A stretch of 64,000 bases of DNA from Hymenobacter plasmatis. Its GTDB lineage: Bacteria; Bacteroidota; Bacteroidia; Cytophagales; Hymenobacteraceae. The position numbers were made by a program, and so were the translations under genes. The DNA is taken from NCBI RefSeq assembly GCF_020711255.1, contig NZ_JAJFAW010000010.1, positions 62,001 to 126,000 on the forward strand, read 5' to 3'. The stretch's first letter is position 1. Every line of letters begins with the position of its first letter. The notes beneath the pieces are model-generated. The model was not told the origin of the DNA. It was given only the letters and a program-made list of their open reading frames with translations, and did no database searches. Below are positions 1 to 7,716 of the stretch, piece by piece.

Positions 1-530
1 CCCCGCGCATGAGCGCCCGCCAGCACCCGGAGCTGCGCGAGCGCAGCTTTGTGCTCTCGTCTTTTGGCAAGACCTACCACGCCACCGGCTGGAAAGTGGG
101 CTACTGCATTGCCCCGCCCGCCCTCACCGCCGAGGTGCGCCGGGTGCACCAGTTCGTCACGTTTGCCGTGAACACGCCCACCCAGCACGCCCTGGCCGAC
201 GTGCTCGCCGCCGATACCACGGACGCGCATGCCCGCGGCCTGGCCCATTTTTACCAGCAGAAGCGCGATGAGTTCCGCGCCCTGCTGGTGGGTGCCGGCT
301 GGGACTTGCTGCCCGTGCCCGGCGGCTACTTCCAGCTGGCCCGCTACGGGGCGTTTTCTTCGGACAACGACCTGGCTTTTGCGCAGCACTTGGCCCGCGA
401 CAAAGGCGTGGCGGTGGTGCCGGTGTCCGCATTTTACCACGATGGCTTTGACAACGGGCTGATTCGCTTTTGCTTTGCCAAAGAGCGAAACACGCTGGAT
501 GCCGCGGCCACGCGCCTGCAACGCGACTAG
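1..530 (+). CDS. PLP-dependent aminotransferase, methionine aminotransferase type (5' partial)
   Basis: This is the C-terminal part of a fold-type I aminotransferase. The reading frame is open to the left edge, so the true start lies outside the window. The motif SSFGKTYHATGWKVGY carries the Schiff-base lysine (SFGK) and matches the YbdL/methionine aminotransferase and kynurenine aminotransferase group. Roughly 170 residues remain, which is the expected distance from the PLP lysine to the end. In this family the enzyme transaminates methionine or glutamine with 2-oxo acids. The gene directly downstream encodes an omega-amidase-like nitrilase, the usual partner that removes the amide keto-acid made when glutamine is the donor. 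The family call is firm; the exact substrate is inferred. Confidence 0.85.
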   Translation, partial: PRMSARQHPELRERSFVLSSFGKTYHATGWKVGYCIAPPALTAEVRRVHQFVTFAVNTPTQHALADVLAADTTDAHARGLAHFYQQKRDEFRALLVGAGWDLLPVPGGYFQLARYGAFSSDNDLAFAQHLARDKGVAVVPVSAFYHDGFDNGLIRFCFAKERNTLDAAATRLQRD

Positions 531-562
531 CGCCCCAATCGGTTACCTGTTAATTGCCTGCC

Positions 563-1348
563 ATGTCAGACCTCACCGTTTCCTTCGTCCAAACGAAGCT
601 GCACTGGCACGATGCCATCGCCAACCGCGCCACGCTGGACATTGCCCTGGCCCGGCTGGCGGCGCCCACCGACCTCATCGTGCTGCCCGAGATGTTCACC
701 ACCGGCTTCAGCATGGAGGCCCCGGACCTGGCCGAGCCCATGGACGGCCCCACCGTGGCGTGGATGCGCGCCCACGCCGCCGCCCACAACACGGTAGTCA
801 CCGGCAGCGTCATCATCCAGGAAGACGGTGCTTACTTCAACCGCCTGCTTTGGGTGCGCCCCGACGGCAGCCTGAGCACCTACGACAAGCGCCACCTGTT
901 TACGCTGGCCGGCGAGCAGCACGTGTACACCCCCGGCCGCGCCCGCCTGGTAGAGGAATGGCGCGGCTGGCGCATCTGCCCGCTCGTGTGCTACGACCTG
1001 CGCTTTCCGGTGTGGAGCCGCAACCAGCCCACCGAGCCCTACGACCTGCTGCTGTACGTGGCCAACTGGCCCGCCGTGCGCCGCATGGCCTGGATGACGC
1101 TGCTACGGGCCCGCGCCATCGAGAACGTGGCCTGCGCGCTGGGCGTGAATCGCATCGGGCACGATGGCCTGAACCACGAGTACGCCGGCGATTCGGCCCT
1201 AATCGATGCGCGCGGCAATTACCTAGTAGAAGCCAACGAGCAGGCCGGCGTTTTCACCCACACGCTACGCCGCGACGAGTTGGAAGATTTCCGCACCAAG
1301 TTCGCCGCCCTGAACGACGGCGATGCCTTTGAGCTGTGCGGCGAGTAG
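563..1348 (+). CDS. Nitrilase-family amidohydrolase (omega-amidase YafV type)
   Basis: A 261-residue member of the carbon-nitrogen hydrolase (nitrilase) superfamily. The catalytic Glu-Lys-Cys triad is visible: Glu in LPEMFTTGF, Lys in YDKRHLF and Cys in CYDLRFPVW. Length and motifs fit the YafV/Nit2 omega-amidases, which hydrolyse 2-oxoglutaramate or 2-oxosuccinamate to the free acid. I chose the ATG at 563; a TTG three codons upstream is possible but unnecessary. It lies 32 bases after the aminotransferase stop on the same strand, so the two are probably one operon in which glutamine transamination is pulled forward by amide hydrolysis, as in methionine salvage. No signal peptide is present, so it should be cytoplasmic. 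Confidence 0.88.
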   Translation: MSDLTVSFVQTKLHWHDAIANRATLDIALARLAAPTDLIVLPEMFTTGFSMEAPDLAEPMDGPTVAWMRAHAAAHNTVVTGSVIIQEDGAYFNRLLWVRPDGSLSTYDKRHLFTLAGEQHVYTPGRARLVEEWRGWRICPLVCYDLRFPVWSRNQPTEPYDLLLYVANWPAVRRMAWMTLLRARAIENVACALGVNRIGHDGLNHEYAGDSALIDARGNYLVEANEQAGVFTHTLRRDELEDFRTKFAALNDGDAFELCGE

Positions 1349-1583
1349 CGTGCTCAGCCCGCCAACGGGGTGAATGGCTTCTTACACGTTTTAATGGTCG
1401 TCGTTGTAGCATGTAAAGTGGTTTGCAATCTTACGTAAATCACCGTTTGGCTAAACTAGCGAACGTCAGTTGCCTTTAAACCGCTGGCGCTGGAAGGGAC
1501 GCGTGCAACCCTGCAGCGGGGTTGCCGGTCATCGTTTCGCTGGGACCTGCACAGCACGCACGCGGCTCCCTATTCTTTTCCTT

Positions 1584-1591
1584 TACCTTGG
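1584..1591 (+). promoter_or_regulatory. -7-like box directly before a start codon
   Basis: TACCTTGG is one mismatch from the Bacteroidota -7 box TAnnTTTG and ends four bases before the ATG at 1596. No convincing -33 TTG lies upstream. The spacing would give a leaderless or almost leaderless mRNA. Confidence 0.35.
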
Positions 1592-1595
1592 CTGG

Positions 1596-2267
1596 ATGAA
1601 ACACAGTTACTTTTTCGCGGCCTTGCTCGGCTTGTGCATGGGCGAATCTATTTCAGCCGCTGGGCAAACCAGTGCCCCGGTACCGCTGCGGTCCCACGTG
1701 CTTACCGTCGGCTTTCGCGGAGGCAACTGCGGCGTCGGCCAGCCAGCGGAGTACACGCTTGGGTTCGAAACGGCGCTCTCGACGCGGTTTCGACTGCACA
1801 CGGGGGTGGGATACAACCAGCAAACCATCCGAAGCCATGACCAATACATTGTCTACCATCCGGACAGCACCCCTCTGGAAGAGGCCTCTTACAACGACCA
1901 TTCCAGGACGCGGCGGCGACACGTCTCCTTGACCACGCAAGTGCGCTACGTGTTGGAGCGCGGAAAGGCGCCGGGCGTGGGCCTCTACGTGGGCGGCGGG
2001 GTCGTCGGCACCTACGAAACCCGTAGCATGACGCACACCGACGTTAAACTGGGCAACGAGAACTTTCAAGCGTGGCGCGCGCAAGCCGCGTTGCACATCG
2101 GGCGGCAGTGGGCGCTGGGTTCCCGGTTGGCCCTCGACACGTTCATAGGCGGGGAGGCCATCGTTTTAGGGCTGCGCGACCGGGGCCAGTCCAGGTCAGT
2201 GGGCCATTTGCCCTTTGACACCTTGCTCACACCAACGGCGGGGGCTGCAGTCGGGTACAGGTTTTAA
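1596..2267 (+). CDS. Hypothetical outer-membrane beta-barrel protein
   Basis: A 223-residue protein starting with a signal peptide (Lys, then a hydrophobic run ending near AAGQ) followed by alternating hydrophobic and polar strands, including LHTGVGYN and VGLYVGGGVVG. It ends in VGYRF, a terminal aromatic typical of outer-membrane barrels assembled by BamA. These features suggest a small eight-stranded barrel of the OmpW/PorT-like class. The open frame extends upstream to 1470, but the upstream part lacks a signal peptide, so the ATG at 1596 is preferred. I do not recognise a specific family. It stands alone, with a 247-base spacer upstream that shows no hairpin, and converges on the small membrane protein gene at 2336. 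Confidence 0.7.
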   Translation: MKHSYFFAALLGLCMGESISAAGQTSAPVPLRSHVLTVGFRGGNCGVGQPAEYTLGFETALSTRFRLHTGVGYNQQTIRSHDQYIVYHPDSTPLEEASYNDHSRTRRRHVSLTTQVRYVLERGKAPGVGLYVGGGVVGTYETRSMTHTDVKLGNENFQAWRAQAALHIGRQWALGSRLALDTFIGGEAIVLGLRDRGQSRSVGHLPFDTLLTPTAGAAVGYRF

Positions 2268-2335
2268 GCGCGGGGCTCGCGGTGCGGGAAAGAAACGCTC
2301 GTTTTGCTAGTCGGACACTTTCACTGAACCCCTCG

Positions 2336-2491
2336 TTACGTCCCGCTGCTGAGCCAGTCGACCAGCCACAAGCCGCCCGCTACGATGGCCGCGCCCACGG
2401 CGACCACCACGCTCGTCACCACGCCGATGGCCACCACCCAGACTACGCCCGGCACCTTTTCCATGCCATCACCAGCTTCAAACAAACGCAT
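2336..2491 (-). CDS. Small single-span membrane protein (51 aa)
   Basis: A short reading frame on the minus strand with an ATG at 2491 and TAA at 2336. The product starts MRLFEAGDGMEKVPG, continues with about 27 hydrophobic residues (roughly 14-42) rich in Val, Ala and Gly, and ends LVDWLSSGT. This is a typical small integral membrane protein with one transmembrane helix or a Gly-zipper hairpin. A perfect -7 box with a TTG 18 bases further upstream sits immediately before the ATG, which supports real expression. An alternative start is the Met at codon 10, leaving 42 residues. I recognise no family. The longer plus-strand frame over the same bases is His/Pro-rich and looks spurious. Confidence 0.5.
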   Translation of the reverse strand: MRLFEAGDGMEKVPGVVWVVAIGVVTSVVVAVGAAIVAGGLWLVDWLSSGT

Positions 2492-2495
2492 GGAG

Positions 2496-2524
2496 CAAAG
2501 CTAGCACACCCCGCCGCCTGGCAA
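2496..2524 (-). promoter_or_regulatory. Bacteroidota-type promoter (TTG-N18-TAGCTTTG)
   Basis: On the minus strand TTG (2522-2524) is followed after 18 bases by TAGCTTTG (2496-2503), an exact match to the TTG-N17-23-TAnnTTTG consensus. The -7 box ends four bases before the ATG at 2491, so transcription should begin at or next to the start codon. Confidence 0.6.
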
Positions 2525-2573
2525 GGGGTGGCGGAAGAGTTCCACCGTTTTCCTGAACGCAGCTCGTTCAGTA

Positions 2574-3125
2574 TTATAATTTGTCATCAAAGCGGCCCTG
2601 CGTCACTTTAATCGTGTCACAGCCGGGCTTGGCGAGGGTATAATCGAAGGTGCCCGAAATGATGCCGGTCTGCAAGTTGAGTCGCGTGATGGTGAGCGTG
2701 CCCTTGCTGAAAGTGCCCGACCGACTGGCTTCAAATTCATTGCACGGGAGGGCCCGGTTGTCGTCGTCGAACGAGCCTTTGGCTTCCCCTTGTCTTGGCC
2801 CAAACGGATAGGAACCAGGGCTTGTAATGTTTATAGCATTGAACGCAAGTGCTTTCTTTTCACCAGCCAGGACCCGGTATGTTCGCACTACTAAGTCGCC
2901 GCCGTTGAATCCCGGGTCGTAACTCACGTCAAAATTAGGGCCTAGTCCCACCCGCCCTTGTGGGGTGTAGGGCTGACCGTTGACGAGGCAGCCGAAGGTG
3001 CCTGCTCCGGTCTGGGTAGCCGGCGGTAGCTGCGCGGCTGGGTCGAGAGGCCGAGGGTCGTTCTTGCACTTACTGCATTGAGTCAACAGCAACAAGGACA
3101 GGTAAAGGGGCAAGGAGCGGCGCAT
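2574..3125 (-). CDS. Hypothetical lipoprotein
   Basis: A 183-residue protein whose signal sequence ends in a lipobox, LLLLTQCSKC, so it should be cleaved and lipidated at the first Cys. The mature part starts with a Pro-rich linker, then shows alternating strands and a TFGCLVNGQPY motif of the kind seen in small beta-sandwich lipoproteins of Bacteroidota (resembling DUF6252-type proteins). No catalytic residues stand out. The frame is open 24 codons further upstream, but the extension is basic and lacks a signal peptide, so I use the ATG at 3125. A -7-like TACCTTTC (3130-3137) ends four bases before that ATG. Function unknown. Confidence 0.7.
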   Translation of the reverse strand: MRRSLPLYLSLLLLTQCSKCKNDPRPLDPAAQLPPATQTGAGTFGCLVNGQPYTPQGRVGLGPNFDVSYDPGFNGGDLVVRTYRVLAGEKKALAFNAINITSPGSYPFGPRQGEAKGSFDDDNRALPCNEFEASRSGTFSKGTLTITRLNLQTGIISGTFDYTLAKPGCDTIKVTQGRFDDKL

Positions 3126-3445
3126 GGCGGAAAGGTAGCACGGGCGGGCTCGTCTTAGGTTGGATTTATTAGCTCCTTTGCGTGAACCACTGCCCATCGG
3201 CGTTTACCGGACTGGCAAAGTAGCCCTAAGGTTCAGATTGAGTTTAAGAAACTCGTTCACTAATCAAAGTTCACGAAACTCAAAATGAAGATGAGTTTCG
3301 TGAACTGCTATAACCGGGCGTTCGCAACCTCCCATAAATCAAAACGAGGGAATTTATCATAATCACCCCGCGCTAAATTCCATCGGGTTGATTGTTCTGA
3401 CTGTTAGGACTCAATACCACTGTGAAGTAGCTGTGCGGGCTGCCC
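3126..3445. other. Gene-free spacer with nested inverted repeats
   Basis: About 320 bases, AT-richer than the flanking genes. It holds a -7-like box next to 3125 and the inverted repeats at 3240-3306. From 3310 to 3445 I see no convincing gene; the short plus-strand frame at 3388 has no supporting feature. Confidence 0.6.
3240..3306. repeat. Nested inverted repeats built on GAGTTTCGTGAAC
   Basis: A perfect 14-bp inverted repeat pairs 3268-3281 with 3293-3306 around an 11-base loop. Just upstream, a 6-bp hairpin (GAGTTT at 3240-3245 with AAACTC at 3249-3254) and a neighbouring GTTCAC repeat the same words. There is no T-run on either side, so a simple intrinsic terminator is unlikely. It may be a protein-binding site or a structured RNA. 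Confidence 0.7.
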
Positions 3446-5740
3446 TTACTGCACCAGCAGCCGCTGCACGGCAGCCGCCCCGTCGGCTCCTTCGGCCCGC
3501 ACCAGGTACACGCCCGCAGCCAGCCCAACCAGGCACAACGTGTGGCGGCGCTGGGCGGCGCCCACGGTTTGCACTACGCGGCCGGTGAGGTCGAGCAGCG
3601 TAATGCGGGTGGCAGTTGCCGTCTCGACGGTGGCCGAGGCCGTGGCGGGGTTTGGGTAAATGCTCAGGGCCAGGGCCTGCGCTGCGGCGGGCTTCGTAGC
3701 CGTGACCGTGCGGTTGCGGGTGCCGTAGCTGAGGATGCCGCCGGCTTCGGTGCCCACCAAGAGCTCGGGGGCGCCGTCGCCGTTCAGGTCGGCCGCTGCC
3801 AAGCCGTAGTGCGCGTAGATTTCCTGGCCCAGCCGGGTGGGCTCGTATTGGCTGGTGAGGGGGTTGTAGAGCACGTCGGTGCGCTCGGAGAAAAGGCCAG
3901 CCTGGGCGCGGTAGTTGGAGAAGAAGCGCAGCAGGCCCGTAGCATCGGCCGTGAGCAGGTCGGGCTGGCCGTCGCCGTCGAAGTCGGCTACCGTGGGGCT
4001 TAGGTTGAACGGCCGCGCGCCGGTGGCGTCACGAATGCGACCGAAGTCGTTGTCCACCAGCACAAAGGCATTTTCTAACGAGCCCTGGCCGCGGTTCCGG
4101 AAGTAGCGAAGGGCCATGCCCGGCTCCCGCACTTCGTTGGTACCGATGAGCAGGTCAACGAAGCCGTCGTTATCCACATCGGTGAAGCAGGGCATGTCGC
4201 CTTTGGAGTAGGGCAGCACACCAGTAGTAGCCGCGCCCTGGGGCTTTAAGCTGACGGCATTGGCCGCGCTGAAGGCCACCGGCTGGCCCGCCCGGGCGGT
4301 GTTCAGGATATAATAAATGAGGTTGGTGCCCCGGTCCCAGGCGCTGTAGGCCAGGTCGAGGGCGCCGTCGCGGTTCAGGTCCACCAGCACCGGCTTGAGG
4401 CCCTCGAGGTTCAGGGCCGAGAGGCCCAGGTAGTCGCGGCTGACGAGGCTGAACACCGGCTGGGTGCGCGTGCCCACGTTGCGGTAGTACGTGAGCGTGG
4501 CGCGGTACAAGTTGTTGACCCGGTCGGCGAGGTTGCCAATGAGCAGGTCGGGCAGCCCGTCGCCGTCGAGGTCGCCGAGGGTGGGCGCGGCGCCTTCGCT
4601 CACGTCTATCATCTCGTTTTGCAGGAAGCCGGCGGGGCGGTATGCGAAGGCCGGCGGGCCGCTGGCGGCGGTGTTTTCAAACAGCTGCACCGAGTTGCGA
4701 AAGCTTACCAGGTCGGCGAGGTTGTTGAGCATGTTGGGCGCCACCACCAGGTCGGGGCGGCCATCGAAGTTGGCATCGAAGGAATAGCCGGCCGGAAAAA
4801 CCGGCACGTGCACCGGCGTGGCCGCCGAGGGAAAACTCGCGCTGATGCCGGCCTGTGTGAGCACGGGCGCCAGGGCCGTGCCCTGGTTGAGCAGCCGCAC
4901 CAGCTCGGGGCAGTTGTCGCGGCCGTCGAGCAGGTCCTGGTCGCCGTCGCCGTCGAGGTCGAGCAGCAGCAGGCTGTGGCCGCCGGTGTGGTTGGGCCGC
5001 GCCAGGAAGCACTGCTGCCCGTTAAACATGTAGCTAGCGCAGCCCCCGCAGGCCTGGATGCCGCCCCAGTTGTCGGTTTGCAGGTTGAAGGTGAGGGCGC
5101 TGCCGCAGCTGCCCGGGCTGGTGTTGAGGTACAGCTCAATAAAGGAGGCGCTGATAAAATCGTAGCTCATGATGTCGAGCTTGCCATCGCCGTTCACGTC
5201 CTGGATGGCGGGCAGGTTGTAGCCGCCAATGGTGAGGTTGGCCGTGCCCGAAAACGTGCCCGAAAACCGAATCTGGTTGGTGGTGAGCTGAAAGCTGGGA
5301 CGGCCGTTGGCCAGCACGTTGCGAAACACTCGGATTTCGCCGCCGTTGATGTAGGTAAACAGGTCGGGGCGGCCGTCGCAGTCGTAGTCGCGTAGCAGGG
5401 CCCAGCTTTGCAGGTCGGCGGGAAAGAGTGATTCGTATTCAGGAGCATAAAGCCAGCGGCGGCCGGCCGTGGTGCCAGGCGCGGCCACGCTCAAAAACGT
5501 GTAGCAGCGGTTGGTTTCGTGGTCGAAGGCAAACAGGTCGGGCTGGCCGTCGTTGTTCAGGTCGATGGTGCTGAACTGGGGGGTGTTGAAGCCGCCGGCC
5601 CAGGCATTGCGGAGGGTATCCGTTCCCTCTACCACCTTGGCCGCGGGCCGGTATTCAAACCCAAATCCGGCGCTGGCCTGTGCTTTTGCGGCGAAGGAAA
5701 ACGCCAGCAGCGCCAGCAAAAAAACGGTAGAGCGAAGCAT
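3446..5740 (-). CDS. FG-GAP/VCBS repeat protein with T9SS type A sorting domain
   Basis: A 764-residue secreted protein. The signal peptide is LRSTVFLLALLAFSFAAKAQ; the ATG at 5740 is chosen because it opens this signal. The body holds about ten calcium-binding FG-GAP-like repeats of the form D.N.DG.PDL, for example DLNNDGQPDL, DYDCDGRPDL, DLDGDGLPDL and DLNGDGAPEL, which should fold as a beta-propeller. The last 75 residues form a type A T9SS C-terminal domain beginning near LSIYPNPA with VYLVRAEG. The protein is therefore probably exported by the type IX system and anchored on or released from the surface. Such propellers bind partners or glycans; a specific ligand cannot be inferred. It diverges from murF. 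Confidence 0.88.
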   Translation of the reverse strand: MLRSTVFLLALLAFSFAAKAQASAGFGFEYRPAAKVVEGTDTLRNAWAGGFNTPQFSTIDLNNDGQPDLFAFDHETNRCYTFLSVAAPGTTAGRRWLYAPEYESLFPADLQSWALLRDYDCDGRPDLFTYINGGEIRVFRNVLANGRPSFQLTTNQIRFSGTFSGTANLTIGGYNLPAIQDVNGDGKLDIMSYDFISASFIELYLNTSPGSCGSALTFNLQTDNWGGIQACGGCASYMFNGQQCFLARPNHTGGHSLLLLDLDGDGDQDLLDGRDNCPELVRLLNQGTALAPVLTQAGISASFPSAATPVHVPVFPAGYSFDANFDGRPDLVVAPNMLNNLADLVSFRNSVQLFENTAASGPPAFAYRPAGFLQNEMIDVSEGAAPTLGDLDGDGLPDLLIGNLADRVNNLYRATLTYYRNVGTRTQPVFSLVSRDYLGLSALNLEGLKPVLVDLNRDGALDLAYSAWDRGTNLIYYILNTARAGQPVAFSAANAVSLKPQGAATTGVLPYSKGDMPCFTDVDNDGFVDLLIGTNEVREPGMALRYFRNRGQGSLENAFVLVDNDFGRIRDATGARPFNLSPTVADFDGDGQPDLLTADATGLLRFFSNYRAQAGLFSERTDVLYNPLTSQYEPTRLGQEIYAHYGLAAADLNGDGAPELLVGTEAGGILSYGTRNRTVTATKPAAAQALALSIYPNPATASATVETATATRITLLDLTGRVVQTVGAAQRRHTLCLVGLAAGVYLVRAEGADGAAAVQRLLVQ

Positions 5741-5847
5741 GGGCGCTGGTTGGCGTGACAGTTGAGGCGGCCGGATGGCATTGGGTACAAAAATCACGCC
5801 CACCTTTGCAGCAATTTACACCCGGTTTGCCCTTACAGTCCGCTCCC

Positions 5848-7146
5848 ATGCTGCTTTACTCCCATTACCTGGCCGCCAGCGGCCACGTCAGCACCGATTC
5901 GCGTCAGCCTCAGCCCGGCACCTTGTTTTTTGCCCTGAACGGCCCCAGCTTCCGGGGCGCCGCGTTTGCGCCGCAAGCCCTGGAAAAGGGCGCCTGCCAC
6001 GCCGTCGTCGACGATGCCGAACTGGCCGCCACCGACCCTTCCCGCTACACCTACGCGCCCGACCCGCTGGTGGCCCTACAGGAGCTGGCCCGGCACCACC
6101 GCCAGCAGTTCGATATTCCGGTGCTGGCCATCACGGGCTCCAACGGCAAAACCACCACCAAAGAACTCCTCACGGCCGTCTTGGCCCAGAAATTCCAGGT
6201 CCTTGCCACCATTGGCAACCTCAACAACCACATTGGAGTGCCGCTCACACTGCTGCGCCTGCGCTCCGGCGAGCACAACTTCGCCGTGATTGAGATGGGC
6301 GCCAACCACCGGGGCGAAATCGCCGAACTGTGCGAGCTGGCCCTCCCCACGTACGGCCTCATCACCAACATCGGAAAGGCCCACCTCGAAGGCTTTGGCG
6401 GGGCCGAAGGCGTGGCGCTGGGCAAAGGCGAATTGTTTGACTACCTGGCCCGCACCGGCGGCACAGCGTTCGTCAACACACTCGACGCCCGCCTTCCTTC
6501 CCTGGCCGCTGCCGTGCCCACACGCCTCACCTACCCCGGCCCCGCCGACACCTACCCCGCCACGCTGCTTTCGGCCGACCCCGCCGTGGCCCTGCGCCTG
6601 GCTGACGGCACCGACATAGCCGCCCAGCTCACCGGCGACTATAACTTCCCGAACTTGGCCGCCGCCGCCGCCGTGGGCCTGCATTTTGGCATCGCTCCAG
6701 AGAAAGTAGCTACCGCCCTGGCGCACTACAATCCGCAGAACAACCGTTCGCAGCTCCTGCGCACCGCCGCCGGCAACGACCTGATTCTGGATGCCTACAA
6801 TGCGAACCCCAGCAGCATGGCAGCGGCGCTGCGCAGCTTCGCAGCGCGCCCGGCAGCGGCTGGGCAAACTAAGCTGGCGGTATTGGGCGACATGTTCGAA
6901 CTAGGCGACGACAGTGCCGCTGAGCATCGCCAGCTCGGCCAGCTGCTCGCTGAGCTAAACCTACCCGCCGTGCTGTTGATTGGGCCAGAAATGAGCGCCG
7001 CGGCCACCGTGGCAGCCCAGACTCAGCATTTTGCAAACAAGGCCGATGCCGCCGAGTGGCTCAAGCAGCACCCGGTACGCGGCCAACAGGTGCTGGTGAA
7101 AGGCAGCCGCGGCATGGCCCTGGAGACCCTAGTGGAACTGCTTTGA
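5848..7146 (+). CDS. murF: UDP-N-acetylmuramoyl-tripeptide--D-alanyl-D-alanine ligase
   Basis: MurF (432 residues) adds D-Ala-D-Ala to the UDP-MurNAc tripeptide in the last cytoplasmic step of peptidoglycan precursor synthesis. The ATP-binding loop GSNGKTTTKELL is at about residue 96. The Mur-ligase motif EMGANHRGEI and the C-terminal ligase motif DAYNANPSSMAAAL are intact, as is the N-terminal substrate region with STDSRQ. The ATG at 5848 gives the usual N-terminus; the upstream extension of the open frame has no family match. A partial -7-like CACCTTTG lies about 40 bases upstream. It is separated from the rest of the mur genes and converges with rmlC, whose stop is 21 bases away. Confidence 0.95.
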   Translation: MLLYSHYLAASGHVSTDSRQPQPGTLFFALNGPSFRGAAFAPQALEKGACHAVVDDAELAATDPSRYTYAPDPLVALQELARHHRQQFDIPVLAITGSNGKTTTKELLTAVLAQKFQVLATIGNLNNHIGVPLTLLRLRSGEHNFAVIEMGANHRGEIAELCELALPTYGLITNIGKAHLEGFGGAEGVALGKGELFDYLARTGGTAFVNTLDARLPSLAAAVPTRLTYPGPADTYPATLLSADPAVALRLADGTDIAAQLTGDYNFPNLAAAAAVGLHFGIAPEKVATALAHYNPQNNRSQLLRTAAGNDLILDAYNANPSSMAAALRSFAARPAAAGQTKLAVLGDMFELGDDSAAEHRQLGQLLAELNLPAVLLIGPEMSAAATVAAQTQHFANKADAAEWLKQHPVRGQQVLVKGSRGMALETLVELL

Positions 7147-7167
7147 TTTCAATTAACAGTTAAATGA

Positions 7168-7716
7168 CTAAAACGGGCTTTCCAGTTCAGCAAAAGTGGG
7201 CAGCACCGCGTCCTTCGGCGACACCAGGGCGTCGGCAATGCCCCACTCGATGCCCAGGTCTGGGTCATTCCAGTGCAAACCACCTTCAGCGGGCGGCGCG
7301 TAGTAGTCGGAGCATTTGTAGAGAAAAAGTGTGTCCTCTTCCAACGCCACAAAGCCGTGGGCAAACCCTACGGGCACGAAGAGGATGTTGCCTTTGGCTT
7401 CGCTTAGCTCAACTTTGGCGTGCTGACCGAAGGTGGGCGAGTCGCGGCGAATATCCACCACTACGTCGAGGGCGCGGCCCTTGGCCACGCGCACCAGCTT
7501 GGCCTGGGCGTGAGGAGGGCGCTGGAAGTGCAGGCCGCGCACCACGCCCGGCTGCGACTTGGACTGGTTGTCCTGCACCCAATTGAGGTCAGCGGGCAGG
7601 CCCATTTCCTGCATGAGGCGGGCGCTGAATGTTTCGTAGAACACGCCCCGGGGGTCGCCAAATAGGCGAGGAACGAATTCGATGAGGCCCGGCAGGGCGT
7701 GGGTTATTGCTTGCAT
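7168..7716 (-). CDS. rmlC: dTDP-4-dehydrorhamnose 3,5-epimerase
   Basis: RmlC/RfbC (182 residues) is a cupin epimerase that converts dTDP-4-dehydro-6-deoxyglucose to the L-lyxo form for dTDP-L-rhamnose synthesis. The family core VVRGLHFQ carries the catalytic His, followed by VDIRRDSPTFG, the FVPVGFAHGF motif and YKCSDYY with the catalytic Tyr. Its ATG overlaps the TGA of the upstream glycosyltransferase by one base (TGATG), so the two are translationally coupled. No rmlA, rmlB or rmlD is in the window, so the rhamnose pathway must be completed elsewhere. A role in exopolysaccharide or O-antigen synthesis is likely. Confidence 0.93.
   Translation of the reverse strand: MQAITHALPGLIEFVPRLFGDPRGVFYETFSARLMQEMGLPADLNWVQDNQSKSQPGVVRGLHFQRPPHAQAKLVRVAKGRALDVVVDIRRDSPTFGQHAKVELSEAKGNILFVPVGFAHGFVALEEDTLFLYKCSDYYAPPAEGGLHWNDPDLGIEWGIADALVSPKDAVLPTFAELESPF

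Noticed and set aside
2282..2611. A 109-codon plus-strand frame rich in His and Pro
   Set aside because: The opposite strand holds a hydrophobic small protein with an exact promoter; the plus-strand frame also runs into the end of the lipoprotein gene.
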